Counted from the first letter of the stretch, positions 9,386 through 18,237 are shown. The stretch: DNA of 64,000 nucleotides from Streptomyces exfoliatus (GCF_000725545.1 NZ_JNZP01000019.1:62001-126000), one strand, 5' to 3'. The notes: a model not told the origin generated them from the sequence alone. Numbers and translations: made by a program.

Positions 9386-10995
9386 GCGCGCTCCCCCGCC
9401 CCTACGGGTACTCCGCGGTTGATGCCGGTGCGCAGTTCGAGGGCGAGGGCGATGTCCTGGCTGTCCGGCCGGTCGTGTCCGGCGAGGTCGGCGACGGTCC
9501 AGGCGACGCGGAGGACCCGGTCGACACCGCGGGCGGTGAGGAGTCCGCGTTCGATGTCGCGTTCGGCGGTGGCGAGGGCTCCGGGTGCGGCGAGGTAGCG
9601 GGTGCGCAGTTCGTGGCCGGGGATCTCGCTGTTGACGTTCCAGGGGGTGTCGGCGAGGCGTGCGGCGGCGCGGTCGCGGGCCTCGTGGACGCGCGCGGCG
9701 ACGGCGGCGGTGGTCTCGCCCCGGTCGCCCTGGCCGAGGAGGTCGGCACGGGTGACGGGTTCGACTTCCACGCGCAGGTCGACGCGGTCGAGGAGGGGTC
9801 CGGAGAGGCGTGCCTGGTAGCGGCGGACGAGTGCGGCCGGGCATTCGCAGCCGGCGCCGTGCAGGGTGTGCCGTCCGCAGGGGCAGGGGTTGGCCGCGAG
9901 GGCGAGGAGGAAGCGGGCGGGGAGGCGTACGACCCCGGCGGCACGGGCGATGACGACGTGTCCGGATTCGAGGGGCTGACGGAGGGCGTCGAGGGCCTTG
10001 CCGGAGAACTCGGGGGCCTCGTCGAGAAAAAGGATCCCGCGGTGCGCCAGGGAGACGGCGCCTGGCCTGGGCAGGCCGTTTCCGCCACCGACGAGGGACT
10101 GCATGGTGGCCGAGTGGTGCGGCGCGCAGTAGGGGGCTCGGCGGACGAGGGGTTCGCCGGGCGGAAGGATGCCGGCGACGGAGTGGACGGCGGTGACTTC
10201 GAGTGACTCCTGTCGGGTGAGCGGCGGGAGGATGCCGGGGAGGCGCTCGGCCAGCATGGTCTTCCCGGCGCCGGGTGGGCCGGAGAGCAGCAGGTGGTGG
10301 CTGCCCGCGGCGGCGACTTCCAGGGCGCGGCGGGCACGGTGCTGGCCCGCGACGTCGGCGAGGTCGGGGCCGTCGGTGGCGTCGGGGGCGAGTCCGGTGC
10401 CGATGCCCGCTCCGGGGACGAGGAGGCCCGCGAGCATGGCGTCGGGCCTGCCCGCTTCGGTGGGTTCCTCTTCGGGGACGGGTTCGTCGGTGAGGACGGC
10501 GATGAGTTGACGGAGGCTGCGGACGCCGAGGACGGACACTCCGGGGACGAGCGCGGCTTCGCCGGCGGTCTGTTCGGGGACGACGACCTGGCGGTATCCG
10601 GCGTCGGCCGCGGCGAGGACGGCGGGCAGGATGCCCCGGACGGGCCGGACGCGTCCGTCGAGGCCGAGTTCGCCGATGAGGACGAGGTCGGCGATGGCGC
10701 GGGGGTCGATGCGTTCGGCTGCGCCGAGTACCGCCGCCGCCACGGCCAGGTCGAATCCGGAGCCGCCCTTCGGGACGGAGGCCGGGCTGAGTCCGACGGT
10801 GAGCTTCTTCTGCGGCCATTCGGCGCCGGAGTTGACGACGGCGGCGCGGACCCGGTCGCGGCTCTCGCTGAGGCTCTTGTCGGGGAGGCCGACGAGGGTG
10901 AAGGCGGCGACGCCGGGTTCGAGGTCGGCCTGGACCTCGACGACGACGCCTTCGACGCCGACGAGGGCGACGGAGCAGGTGCGGGCGAATCCCAT
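9382..10995 (-). CDS. comM: YifB/ComM-family Mg-chelatase-like AAA+ ATPase
   Basis: A 537-residue AAA+ protein. The N-terminal domain (about 1-170) is the Lon-like ChlI domain starting MGFARTCSVALVGVEG. The AAA+ core has Walker A GPPGAGKT, Walker B ILFLDEAPEF and sensor segments around NPCPCGRHTLHGAGC. ComM is a hexameric helicase that promotes branch migration during natural transformation in Vibrio and Haemophilus; an equivalent role here is inference. The gene sits one base after yraN and overlaps dprA, the conserved yraN-comM-dprA order. Confidence 0.95.
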   Translation of the reverse strand: MGFARTCSVALVGVEGVVVEVQADLEPGVAAFTLVGLPDKSLSESRDRVRAAVVNSGAEWPQKKLTVGLSPASVPKGGSGFDLAVAAAVLGAAERIDPRAIADLVLIGELGLDGRVRPVRGILPAVLAAADAGYRQVVVPEQTAGEAALVPGVSVLGVRSLRQLIAVLTDEPVPEEEPTEAGRPDAMLAGLLVPGAGIGTGLAPDATDGPDLADVAGQHRARRALEVAAAGSHHLLLSGPPGAGKTMLAERLPGILPPLTRQESLEVTAVHSVAGILPPGEPLVRRAPYCAPHHSATMQSLVGGGNGLPRPGAVSLAHRGILFLDEAPEFSGKALDALRQPLESGHVVIARAAGVVRLPARFLLALAANPCPCGRHTLHGAGCECPAALVRRYQARLSGPLLDRVDLRVEVEPVTRADLLGQGDRGETTAAVAARVHEARDRAAARLADTPWNVNSEIPGHELRTRYLAAPGALATAERDIERGLLTARGVDRVLRVAWTVADLAGHDRPDSQDIALALELRTGINRGVPVGAGERA

Positions 10996-10996
10996 C

Positions 10997-11419
10997 TCAG
11001 GCCACCCCCTGGGCGTGGGTGAGGACGGGGGCGCCGCGGCGGGGCAGGACGATGCCGACGAGGTCGATGCGGACGCCGCCGGAGGGCGCCGGGCTGTCAT
11101 GGCGGTCGAGCCAGCAGGCGGCGAGACGGCGGAGCCGGTCGGCCTTACGGGCTGTGACGGCGGCCATCGGGTGTTCGTAGGTGCCCAGGCGCCGGGTCTT
11201 GACCTCGCAGACGACGAGGGTGTCGCCGTCACGGGCGACGATGTCGATCTCGCCGGTCCGGCCACAGCGCCAGTTGCGGGCGAGGATGTGCATGCCGAGG
11301 GCGGTGAGCCGGCGGGCGGCCAGTTCTTCGCCGTACAGCCCGAGGGCCCGGGTCGTCCGGGACCGTCCGGCGGTCGGATCCGTGCTGGTGTTCTGGTCGG
11401 TCGCGTCGATCGCGTTCAT
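10997..11419 (-). CDS. YraN family (UPF0102) endonuclease-like protein
   Basis: A 140-residue protein with the Holliday-junction-resolvase-like fold. The core reads [13 protein letters not shown], then [29 protein letters not shown], which contains the ExK-type nuclease motif (EIDIVA...CEVK). The N-terminal 25 residues are variable. GGAGG lies about eight bases before the ATG. It is the first gene of the yraN-comM-dprA unit. The biochemical role in Streptomyces is not established. Confidence 0.92.
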   Translation of the reverse strand: MNAIDATDQNTSTDPTAGRSRTTRALGLYGEELAARRLTALGMHILARNWRCGRTGEIDIVARDGDTLVVCEVKTRRLGTYEHPMAAVTARKADRLRRLAACWLDRHDSPAPSGGVRIDLVGIVLPRRGAPVLTHAQGVA

Positions 11420-11505
11420 GCGGTACCACCTCCGTCACCGACTGTGACGGCTGGGTGGGTTCCGCGTGTGGCGCCTGTGGACGGCCGTGGGCCTGTGGAG
11501 AACCG

Positions 11506-11525
11506 CCTCACCCTTGCGGGTGAGG
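11506..11525. terminator. Hairpin downstream of the DUF2469 gene
   Basis: A perfect 8-bp stem (CCTCACCC with GGGTGAGG) and TTGC loop lie 8 bases past the DUF2469 stop codon, before yraN. Confidence 0.6.
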
Positions 11526-11532
11526 GGCGCTC

Positions 11533-11841
11533 TCAGCTGCCGGGGAGTTCGAGGTCGCTCTTGTTGAGCTCCTCGATGTTCACGTCCTTGAAGGTGAGGA
11601 CGCGGACCTGCTTGACGAACCTCGCCGGTCGGTACATGTCCCAGACCCAGGCGTCGGCCATGCTGACCTCGAAGAACACCTCGCCCTGCACCGAGTGCAC
11701 CTGCATCTCGTAGTCGTTGGTGAGGTAGAAGCGGCGCTCGGTCTCGATGACGTATTTGAACAGCCCGACGACATCGCGGTACTCCCGGTAGAGCTTCAGC
11801 TCCATCTCGGTCTCGTACTTCTCGAGGTCCTCGGCGCTCAT
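11533..11841 (-). CDS. DUF2469 family protein
   Basis: A 102-residue actinobacterial protein of unknown function that begins MSAEDLEKYETEMELKLYRE. It is rich in charged residues in the first 40 positions and then predicted beta (RRFYLTNDYEMQVHSVQGEVFFEVSMADAWVWDMYRP). No catalytic motif or membrane segment is visible. The family is strikingly conserved in actinobacteria, usually next to yraN, as here. The start was taken at the ATG where conservation begins; GGGGAA lies upstream. Function cannot be inferred. Confidence 0.9.
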   Translation of the reverse strand: MSAEDLEKYETEMELKLYREYRDVVGLFKYVIETERRFYLTNDYEMQVHSVQGEVFFEVSMADAWVWDMYRPARFVKQVRVLTFKDVNIEELNKSDLELPGS

Positions 11842-11896
11842 GGCATGTTCCCCTTCAGCCGTGCGTCCCCCTATTGTGCGCCAGTCGAACGTGCCC

Positions 11897-12424
11897 CTAA
11901 ACGATTTCCGGGGCGAGATCGACCGGGGCACTCGGAGGTCCCTCGTCGAGCAGCGTGCGCAGCAGCTCGGCGAGTCTGGTCGGGTACACCGTCTCACGGG
12001 CCGCCGACAGTTCGGCGGAGGTCCACCATCTCAGGCCCGCGATGCTGCGGTTCTCCAGCTCGGTGAGGGCCTGCGGCCGGGGCGCGGCCCCGGTTCCACG
12101 GGTGCGGGCGAGGAAGTACCACTCGTCCTGGTCCCAACGGCGACCGTCGAAGGGGAATGAGCAGTACCGCTTCCAGAGCACCGGTCCGAGGTCGACGTCG
12201 GTGATGCCGGTCTCCTCCGCGAGCTCGCGCAGCGCCGCCTGCTCGTGGGTCTCGGCGCCCTCCAGGCCGCCGCCGGGGGTGAACCACCAGGTGTCGGCCG
12301 GGTCGTCCGGCTCGTATCCGTGCAGCAGCAGGACACGGTCGTCGGGGTCGAGGAGCACGACCCGGGCGACCCGCCGCCGCGCGGGCCCCGACTCCGGAGC
12401 CCGCGCCGAGTCGAAGTCCGTCAT
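11897..12424 (-). CDS. Nudix hydrolase
   Basis: A 175-residue pyrophosphohydrolase. The Nudix box is complete: G-G-L-E-G-A-E, then seven residues, then RELAEETGI, matching Gx5Ex7REUxEExGU. The N-terminal strand RRVARVVLLDPDDRVLLLHG and the DTWWFTPGGG segment are typical. The substrate cannot be told from sequence; candidates are oxidised nucleotides or NDP-sugars. The ATG overlaps the sipZ stop by four bases, so it is co-translated with the signal peptidase gene. Confidence 0.93.
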   Translation of the reverse strand: MTDFDSARAPESGPARRRVARVVLLDPDDRVLLLHGYEPDDPADTWWFTPGGGLEGAETHEQAALRELAEETGITDVDLGPVLWKRYCSFPFDGRRWDQDEWYFLARTRGTGAAPRPQALTELENRSIAGLRWWTSAELSAARETVYPTRLAELLRTLLDEGPPSAPVDLAPEIV

Positions 12425-13188
12425 GTACCCACCTTCTCCCGCTCCCGGGCTCCCGGCCCCGCCGGGCGCCGGCGCGTGAACAGACGGGCCACCGGTCCGT
12501 ACGCCGCGCCGCCGAGGACCAGGATCGCTCCGACCGCGATCGCGGCGAGGAGCGGCCGCACCGGCCCGGGTTCGGAGATGCCGCCGGGAAGGCCCGCGAA
12601 GCCCGTGGGACGGTCCAGGAGCCCCTTGGCGGGCCAGACCACGGCGTCCACCCGGGAGACGACGGCGGAGCGCGGGACGGAGCCCTGTCCGGCCTCCTCC
12701 ATGTGCGTACGGGAGTCGAGCGAGGTGCGCCGGTCGTCGCCGAGGAGGAAGAGGTTGCCCCGCGGGACGGTGACGGAGAACTCCGTGCCGGAGGCGACGG
12801 TCCTGCCGTCGGGCCCGGGCCGCAGGTAGGGCTCCTCGACGGGGGTGCCGTCGACGGTGAGGCGGCCGTCGCGGTCGCAGCAGACGACGGTGTCACCGCC
12901 GACGGCGGCGACCCGCTTGACCATGGGCGCGCCGCCCCAGAGGGGGTCGGTGAAGACGACCACGTCCCCGCGCCGCACCTCGTCGCCGTCGATGCGCTGG
13001 GCGAGGATCTTGGACCCGACGCCGATGGTCGGGGTCATGGAGTCACTGGGGACGGTGTACGGCTGGTAGAGCAGCGCTCCCCAGACGAAGCCGCCGAGGA
13101 AGAGCACACAGCCGACGGCCACGGCCAGCCCCGACAGCACGCTGCCGAGGCGGCCGTGGCCGTCCTGGGTCCGTATCTTTCCGCTCAT
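12421..13188 (-). CDS. sipZ: Type I signal peptidase (SipZ-like)
   Basis: One of four tandem leader peptidases. The 255-residue membrane protein cleaves signal peptides from exported preproteins. A transmembrane segment (about 16-38) precedes the catalytic Ser50 in VPSDSM; the general base is Lys91 in VKRVAAVGGD. Box E (LLGDDRRTSLDSR) is present. Residues about 210-235 form a second, C-terminal transmembrane segment, unlike simple Gram-positive SPases. In S. lividans sipZ heads its own operon with downstream genes unrelated to secretion; here the coupled Nudix gene fits that picture. Confidence 0.93.
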   Translation of the reverse strand: MSGKIRTQDGHGRLGSVLSGLAVAVGCVLFLGGFVWGALLYQPYTVPSDSMTPTIGVGSKILAQRIDGDEVRRGDVVVFTDPLWGGAPMVKRVAAVGGDTVVCCDRDGRLTVDGTPVEEPYLRPGPDGRTVASGTEFSVTVPRGNLFLLGDDRRTSLDSRTHMEEAGQGSVPRSAVVSRVDAVVWPAKGLLDRPTGFAGLPGGISEPGPVRPLLAAIAVGAILVLGGAAYGPVARLFTRRRPAGPGAREREKVGT

Positions 13189-13202
13189 GCGCGCACCCCG
13201 TA

Positions 13203-13237
13203 GGTCTGTCGGCGGACCGTGGGTCTGTCGACGGTCC
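13203..13237. repeat. Two imperfect 16-bp direct repeats upstream of sipZ
   Basis: GGTCTGTCGGCGGACC (13203-13218) recurs as GGTCTGTCGACGGTCC (13222-13237), 19 bases apart with two differences. Each copy is itself a partial dyad. They lie 15-49 bases upstream of the sipZ start, between sipY and sipZ, where a separate sipZ promoter is expected. They could be a regulator site or a processing hairpin. Confidence 0.4.
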
Positions 13238-13262
13238 GGGACGGCACCCTACCCGCGGGTCA

Positions 13263-14207
13263 CTACGCGGCGGTATGCCGTGCGGCGAGCTTCTTGCGGC
13301 GCCACAGCACCAGCGGGAGCGCTCCGGCGAGACCGGCGGCGCCGACGGGGGCGGCGGTCAGGGCATGGTTGAGACCGGGCTGGTCGAAGACGTCCGGCAC
13401 GGGGAGGGTCGCCCAGCGGGTGACAGGCCAGGCGATCACGACGGCGCGGCCCACGACCTCGTCCTCGGAGACGGTGCCGCCGCCGGGAAGCTGCTGGTGG
13501 AAGCGGGAGTCCAGCGAGTTCTGCCGGTTGTCGCCCATGACCCAGATCCGGTTCTCGGGGACCTTGATGGGCCCGAAGGAGTCCTGGCAGGGCACGGAGC
13601 CGGGGTAGAGGTAGGCGGTCTCGTCCAGCGCCTTGCCGTTGAGGACGACCTTGCCGCCCTCCTTGCAGGAGACGGTGTCCCCGCCGACGGCGATGACGCG
13701 CTTGATGAGGTCCTTCTCCTCGGCGGACGGCATGAGGCCGATGAAGCTGAGGAACTTCTGCACCACGTTCGGCGTGGGCGTCTGCTGGCCTTCGAGCCAG
13801 CCGCCCGGGTCGTGGAAGACGACGACCTCGCCGCGCTCGGGCTCGGAGCCGAACCAGGGGGTCAGCTTGTCGACGAGGACCCGGTCCCCCTTCTGGAGGG
13901 TGTTCATCATCGATTCCGAGGGGATCGAGAACGCCTGCACCAGGAAGGTCTTGATCAGCAGGGCGAGCACCAGCGCGATGCCCACGAGGAGGGGCAGTTC
14001 CTTCCAGAAGGAGCGCTGCTTCTTCGGGCCCCTGCCGGACCCGCCCGCCGTGTCGTCGTCGCCCTCGCCCGGCGTGCCACCGCCCGGTGGCTGCGCCTGC
14101 TCGTCACCCGTCACGTGGTCACCCGTCGTGTCATCGCCGAAGGCCCCGCCGGCCCTCTTGTCGGGCTCATCGTGTCCGGATCGTGCGCCGACGGCCAAAT
14201 CCCCCAC
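13263..14207 (-). CDS. sipY: Type I signal peptidase (SipY-like)
   Basis: A 314-residue leader peptidase with a long disordered acidic N-terminus (about 60 residues), one transmembrane segment (about 71-90), catalytic Ser99 in IPSESM and Lys169 in IKRVIAVGGD. Box E (WVMGDNRQNSLDSR) is intact. A C-terminal hydrophobic stretch (about 283-303) ends in RRKK, suggesting a second anchor. I chose the GTG at 14207 because GAGGAG is five bases upstream; the GTG two codons earlier overlaps that site. It overlaps sipX by 41 bases. Confidence 0.92.
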   Translation of the reverse strand: MGDLAVGARSGHDEPDKRAGGAFGDDTTGDHVTGDEQAQPPGGGTPGEGDDDTAGGSGRGPKKQRSFWKELPLLVGIALVLALLIKTFLVQAFSIPSESMMNTLQKGDRVLVDKLTPWFGSEPERGEVVVFHDPGGWLEGQQTPTPNVVQKFLSFIGLMPSAEEKDLIKRVIAVGGDTVSCKEGGKVVLNGKALDETAYLYPGSVPCQDSFGPIKVPENRIWVMGDNRQNSLDSRFHQQLPGGGTVSEDEVVGRAVVIAWPVTRWATLPVPDVFDQPGLNHALTAAPVGAAGLAGALPLVLWRRKKLAARHTAA

Positions 14208-15150
14208 ATCCACTCCTCAGTCCGTGCGAACGCCTGCCCCGGGTCAGGGACAGGCCCACCACTCCCATAACGAGCAGAAGTTCCGCAGGGGTCGGGAGCC
14301 CGGGCAATCCGTTCAGATTCCGCTGGGACACACTATGCGACAGACCGAGCGCGGACCCGGAACCCGTACGGGCGTCCGGTACGGCGGCGAAGGTGCCCCG
14401 CTCCTCCAGGCTCCGCCAGTGCCCGACGGGCCAGGCGATCACCACGGCACGCCCCACGACCTGCTCCTCCGAGACGGTGCCGTGGTCCTTCTCGTCGAGG
14501 TGGAAGCGGGAGTCGGCCGAGTCCGAGCGGTGGTCGCCGAGGACGAAGATCCGGCCCTGGGGGACCTTCACCTCGAAGGGGATCGTGGACGGCTGGTTCC
14601 CGGGGTGCAGGTACGGCTCGTCGAGCGGTACGCCGTTGACGGTGATCCGCCCGTCCTCGCCGCAGCAGCGGACGGTGTCGCCCCCGACGCCGACGACCCG
14701 CTTGATGAGGTCCCGGTCGTCGGCGGAGGGCAGCAGCCCGATGAAGGTGAGGGCCTGTTTGGCCTGCTTGACGCCGACCGGGTCGTCGGCGGGCGGCGCG
14801 GCCTCCTGCTGGAGCCAGTTGCCGGGGTCCTTGAAGACGACGACGTCGCCTCGCTGCGGGCGGGAGCCGAACCAGGGGGTGAGCTTGTCGACGAGGACCC
14901 GGTCGGAGATGCGGATCGTCTGTTCCATGGAGCCGGACGGGATGACGAACGCCTGGACCAGGAAGGTCTTGAGCACGAGCGCGATGAGCACGGCCACCGT
15001 GATGAGGACGGGGATCTCGCGGACCGCGGAGCGCTGCCTGCGCCGCTTGACCTTGCGGGCGAGCCTGCGCCGCTCGGCCCGTCCCGGTCGGGCAGTGCCG
15101 TCGCCGGCGACGGGACCGGCTCCGCCCGGCCGTCGGCCCCGGCTACCCAT
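14167..15150 (-). CDS. sipX: Type I signal peptidase (SipX-like)
   Basis: A 327-residue leader peptidase. The basic N-terminus (RRRLARKVKRRRQR) precedes a transmembrane segment (about 46-66), catalytic Ser74 in IPSGSM and Lys150 in IKRVVGVGGD. A C-terminal hydrophobic segment (about 285-303) is followed by an Arg-rich tail, giving the two-anchor topology reported for S. lividans SipX and SipY. The last 41 bases overlap the sipY start and the first 8 overlap the sipW stop, so the three genes are tightly coupled. Confidence 0.92.
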   Translation of the reverse strand: MGSRGRRPGGAGPVAGDGTARPGRAERRRLARKVKRRRQRSAVREIPVLITVAVLIALVLKTFLVQAFVIPSGSMEQTIRISDRVLVDKLTPWFGSRPQRGDVVVFKDPGNWLQQEAAPPADDPVGVKQAKQALTFIGLLPSADDRDLIKRVVGVGGDTVRCCGEDGRITVNGVPLDEPYLHPGNQPSTIPFEVKVPQGRIFVLGDHRSDSADSRFHLDEKDHGTVSEEQVVGRAVVIAWPVGHWRSLEERGTFAAVPDARTGSGSALGLSHSVSQRNLNGLPGLPTPAELLLVMGVVGLSLTRGRRSHGLRSGCGGFGRRRTIRTR

Positions 15151-15955
15151 GGGCCCCCGCCCCGTGTCCGCCGGCGGGCGCGGCCGGTACGCCGTCGAAG
15201 GCGCCGGACCCCGGCACGGTGGACCAGCGGGCGAAGGGCCAGGCGATCCAGTCGGCCCGTCCGACGACCTTGTCGACGGGGACCATGCCGCCGCCGGGGC
15301 TGCCCAGGTGGTCGCGGGAGTCGCTGGACTGACTGCGGTGGTCGCCCATGACCCAGAGCCTGTCCCGCGGTACGACGATGTCGAAGGGCACGCTGGACGG
15401 CTGGTCGCCGGGCATCACGTACCGCTCGTGGACGGGGACGCCGTTGACGGTGAGCCGGCCGTCCTCGTCGCAGCAGACCACCCGGTCGCCGCCGATGCCG
15501 ACGACCCGCTTCACGAAGTCGGTCTCGTCGGGTTCCGCGAGCCCGAGGGCGGCGGCGCCGTCGTGCAGGAGGCCGGTCACCGGATTGTCCCGGGGCCGTT
15601 CCCGTACGAAGGAGCCGGTGCCGTCGAAGACGACGACGTCACCCCGGCCGGGCTCGCTGCCGAAACGGTACGCCAGCTTGTTGACCAGGATCCGGTCGCC
15701 GATGTGCAGCGTCGGTTCCATGGAGCCGCTCGGGATCAGGAAGGGCTGAGTCACGAAGTGGCTCAGGAGCAGCAGGAAGGCCACGCAGACGCCGCCCACG
15801 AGGGCGGTGCGCCGCCAGGAGAACAGGGTCCCTCCGGCCGGGGCCTCGTCCGGCTCCGTCGTCGTCCCCGAGTCCTCGGGAACGCGCGCGGAGCGCGACC
15901 CTTCCTCCGGTTCGGAAGAGGGGTCGCGCTCCGTGTGCTGTGCTTCGGTGTCCAT
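15143..15955 (-). CDS. sipW: Type I signal peptidase (SipW-like)
   Basis: The 270-residue first gene of the sipWXY group. A charged, disordered N-terminus (about 45 residues) precedes a transmembrane segment (about 50-68), then catalytic Ser78 in IPSGSM and Lys149 in VKRVVGIGGD. Box E (WVMGDHRSQSSDSR) is intact. Unlike SipX, SipY and SipZ it lacks a hydrophobic C-terminal anchor, ending in a Gly/Ala/His-rich tail. It follows rplS after 69 bases with no strong terminator, so read-through from rplS is possible. Confidence 0.93.
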   Translation of the reverse strand: MDTEAQHTERDPSSEPEEGSRSARVPEDSGTTTEPDEAPAGGTLFSWRRTALVGGVCVAFLLLLSHFVTQPFLIPSGSMEPTLHIGDRILVNKLAYRFGSEPGRGDVVVFDGTGSFVRERPRDNPVTGLLHDGAAALGLAEPDETDFVKRVVGIGGDRVVCCDEDGRLTVNGVPVHERYVMPGDQPSSVPFDIVVPRDRLWVMGDHRSQSSDSRDHLGSPGGGMVPVDKVVGRADWIAWPFARWSTVPGSGAFDGVPAAPAGGHGAGAHG

Positions 15956-16024
15956 CGGGGGCAGAGCCTATCCGGCGTGCCTGTCCGAGGGCTCGGAAGC
16001 GTCGAGCGTGCCGGGAGCCGAAGC

Positions 16025-16375
16025 TCAGCGGTCGCGCTTCTCCTTGATCTTGGCAGCCTTGCCGCGCAGCTCGCGCAGGTAGTAGAGCTTGGCGCGACGG
16101 ACGTCACCGCGGGTCACGAGCTCGATCTTCTCGAAGATCGGGCTGTTCACCGGGAAGGTGCGCTCGACGCCGACGGAGAACGAGACCTTGCGGACCGTGA
16201 AGGTCTCGCTGACGCCCGAACCCTGGCGGCGGATGACGACGCCCTTGAACTGCTGGATACGCGAGCGGTTGCCTTCGATGACGCGCACGTGGACGTTCAC
16301 GGTGTCGCCGGGGCGGAAGGCGGGGAGGTCGGAGCGGAGCGAACCCGCGTTGACCTGGTCGAGCAGGGAGGCCAT
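16025..16375 (-). CDS. rplS: 50S ribosomal protein L19
   Basis: L19, 116 residues, sits at the 30S-50S interface. Diagnostic segments are [56 protein letters not shown], and the C-terminal [21 protein letters not shown]. The start ATG was chosen at MASLLDQV, the normal N-terminus, rather than an in-frame ATG nine codons upstream. It follows trmD, completing rpsP-khpA-rimM-trmD-rplS. Confidence 0.97.
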   Translation of the reverse strand: MASLLDQVNAGSLRSDLPAFRPGDTVNVHVRVIEGNRSRIQQFKGVVIRRQGSGVSETFTVRKVSFSVGVERTFPVNSPIFEKIELVTRGDVRRAKLYYLRELRGKAAKIKEKRDR

Positions 16376-16501
16376 GGAGGTCTCTTTCCTCGCTGATGCC
16401 ACAGGTCATCAGCGGTACGTTCGGATGATGAGGATGCCGTGCGTCTCTGGCGGGCGTCGTCCCCCTGTGGCAGGGGCGCGCGCCGGACGTACGACAGCGG
16501 C

Positions 16502-17323
16502 CTATTCTTCCACGTCGTGGACCCTGCGCCAAAATCGGCCGCCGGGCTCGGGCGCCCACCCCATCATGGAGAGGATCTCGCGGTCCTTCTTGTCGAAGGC
16601 CGCCGGATCACAGCGCTCGATGAGGTCGGGCCGGTTGGCGGCGGTGCGCCGAAAGGCCTCGTCGCGCCGCCAGCGGGCGATCTTGCCGTGGTGCCCGCTG
16701 AGGAGGACGTCGGGGATGCCCCGGCCGCGCCACTCGGGGGGCTTGGTGTAGACGGGACCCTCGAGCAGGTTGGCCATCGCGCCGGGGGCGAAGGAGTCGT
16801 CGCGGTGGGACTCGGCGTTGCCGAGGACGCCGGGCAGGAGGCGGGCGACGGCCTCGGTGACGACGAGGACGGCGGCCTCTCCGCCGGCGAGGACGTAGTC
16901 ACCGATGGAGACCTCGTAGACCGGCATCCGGGTCGCGTACTCGTCCATGACGCGGCGGTCGATGCCCTCGTAACGGGCCGGCGTGAAGATCAGCCAGGGC
17001 CGCTCGGAGAGTTCGACGGCCAGCTCCTGGGTGAAGGGGCGGCCGCTGGGGGTGGGGACGACGATGACGGGGCCGTGGGCGCCGCTCTCGTAGCCGTCGG
17101 CGAGCGTCTGGTCGAGCGCGTCACCCCAGGGGTCGGTCTTCATGACCATGCCGGGGCCGCCGCCGTACGGGGTGTCGTCGACGGTGTTGTGCCGGTCGTA
17201 CGTCCACCGGCGCAGGTCGTGCACGTGGACGTCGAGCTGCCCGCGCGCGCGTGCCTTGCCGACGAGCGAGACGTTCAGCGGTTCGAGGTACTCGGGGAAG
17301 ATCGTGACGACGTCGAGCCTCAT
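16502..17323 (-). CDS. trmD: tRNA (guanine-37-N1)-methyltransferase TrmD
   Basis: A 273-residue SPOUT-class enzyme that methylates G37 next to the anticodon and prevents +1 frameshifting. Key segments are [44 protein letters not shown] and the trefoil-knot SAM loop [13 protein letters not shown]. The ATG overlaps the rimM stop by four bases. The C-terminus carries about 30 residues more than the E. coli enzyme (255), as in other actinobacteria. Confidence 0.97.
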   Translation of the reverse strand: MRLDVVTIFPEYLEPLNVSLVGKARARGQLDVHVHDLRRWTYDRHNTVDDTPYGGGPGMVMKTDPWGDALDQTLADGYESGAHGPVIVVPTPSGRPFTQELAVELSERPWLIFTPARYEGIDRRVMDEYATRMPVYEVSIGDYVLAGGEAAVLVVTEAVARLLPGVLGNAESHRDDSFAPGAMANLLEGPVYTKPPEWRGRGIPDVLLSGHHGKIARWRRDEAFRRTAANRPDLIERCDPAAFDKKDREILSMMGWAPEPGGRFWRRVHDVEE

Positions 17324-17877
17324 GCGTCGTCACCCGGTTCGTCGTCCCGGGAGGAGACGATCACGGCCTGGTCGTCGATGAGGCCGGGCGGCGGGTCGAT
17401 GACGGCCCGCTGCTCCTCCAGGTCGATCTCGGTGACGATCGACGAGACGAAGGGGATCATCAGCTCGGTGCCGTCGGGCCGCTCGACGATGAAGAGGTCC
17501 TGGGACGGCAGGTGGGAGATCTCGGTGATCCGGCCGACCTCCGTGCCGTCGGCGAGGACGACATCGAGATCCATGAGCTGGTGGTCGTAGTACTCGTCCT
17601 CCTCCTCGGGCAGCTCCGCGGGGTCGATCTCGGCAATGAGAAGGGTGTTGCGCAGGGCCTCGGCGGCATTGCGGTCGCGGACGCCCTCGAAGCGCAGCAG
17701 CAGCTTGCCGCTGTGCACCTTGCCGGACTCGATGGTCAGCGGCCCGGCGGAGGCCGGGTCGGTGAGCAGTACGGCTCCGGGGCCGAGCCTGAGCTCGGGC
17801 TCGTCCGTCCGCACCTCGACGGTGACCTCGCCCTTGATGCCGTGGGCGCGGCCGATCCGCGCGACTACCAGCTGCAC
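17320..17877 (-). CDS. rimM: Ribosome maturation factor RimM
   Basis: RimM binds S19 and helps mature the 30S head. The 185-residue protein starts [22 protein letters not shown] and contains the central [21 protein letters not shown] and a PRC-barrel C-terminal half ([15 protein letters not shown]...IPFV). The GTG at 17877 gives the family N-terminus; an in-frame GTG seven codons upstream would have poorer support. It overlaps trmD and follows a strong hairpin after khpA. Confidence 0.94.
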   Translation of the reverse strand: MQLVVARIGRAHGIKGEVTVEVRTDEPELRLGPGAVLLTDPASAGPLTIESGKVHSGKLLLRFEGVRDRNAAEALRNTLLIAEIDPAELPEEEDEYYDHQLMDLDVVLADGTEVGRITEISHLPSQDLFIVERPDGTELMIPFVSSIVTEIDLEEQRAVIDPPPGLIDDQAVIVSSRDDEPGDDA

Positions 17878-17923
17878 TGCTCCACACTCTCCTGTCACGC
17901 AGTTCGTACGACGGAAAACGACA

Positions 17924-17961
17924 ACGGGCCGGGGTGGGCTCGTAAGCCCTCCCCGGCCCGT
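17924..17961. terminator. Long GC hairpin between khpA and rimM
   Basis: An 11-bp outer stem (17924-17934 with 17951-17961) continues, after one T·T mismatch, into a 5-bp inner stem closed by a CGTA loop. It occupies the 118-base gap inside an otherwise packed operon, so it is more likely a partial terminator or processing site that sets rpsP-khpA above rimM-trmD-rplS. Confidence 0.6.
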
Positions 17962-17995
17962 GCCGGCACATCAATCAACCGATGTGGCCGACTTT

Positions 17996-18235
17996 TCAGC
18001 GGACCTGGTCCACGTCGACGAGGTCGACCCGGATCCCACGGCCGCCGATGGCGCCCACGACGGTACGCAGCGCACGCGCGGTGCGGCCGTTACGGCCGAT
18101 CACCTTGCCGAGGTCTTCGGGGTGTACCCGGACCTCCAGCACGCGGCCACGGCGCAGGTTGCGCGAGGCGACCTGCACATCGTCGGGGTTGTCGACGATG
18201 CCCTTCACGAGGTGCTCGAGAGCCTCCTCGAGCAT
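17996..18235 (-). CDS. khpA: KhpA-type KH-domain RNA-binding protein
   Basis: A 79-residue protein that is a single type II KH domain. The GxxG loop is IGRNGRTARAL (residues about 46-56), followed by the RTVVGAIGGRGIRVDLVD strand. KhpA pairs with KhpB/Jag in many Gram-positive bacteria and binds many RNAs. The conserved position between rpsP and rimM supports the call. It starts two bases after the rpsP stop. Confidence 0.93.
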   Translation of the reverse strand: MLEEALEHLVKGIVDNPDDVQVASRNLRRGRVLEVRVHPEDLGKVIGRNGRTARALRTVVGAIGGRGIRVDLVDVDQVR

Positions 18236-18237
18236 GC

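Noticed and set aside
8204..11419. A mobile or defence island around dprA-comM-yraN
   Set aside because: This is the conserved core order in actinobacteria, with normal base composition and no integrase or toxin genes.
12421..15955. Recent duplication or assembly artefact of signal peptidase genes
   Set aside because: The four proteins differ throughout except at catalytic boxes, and the same four-gene cluster is established in S. lividans.
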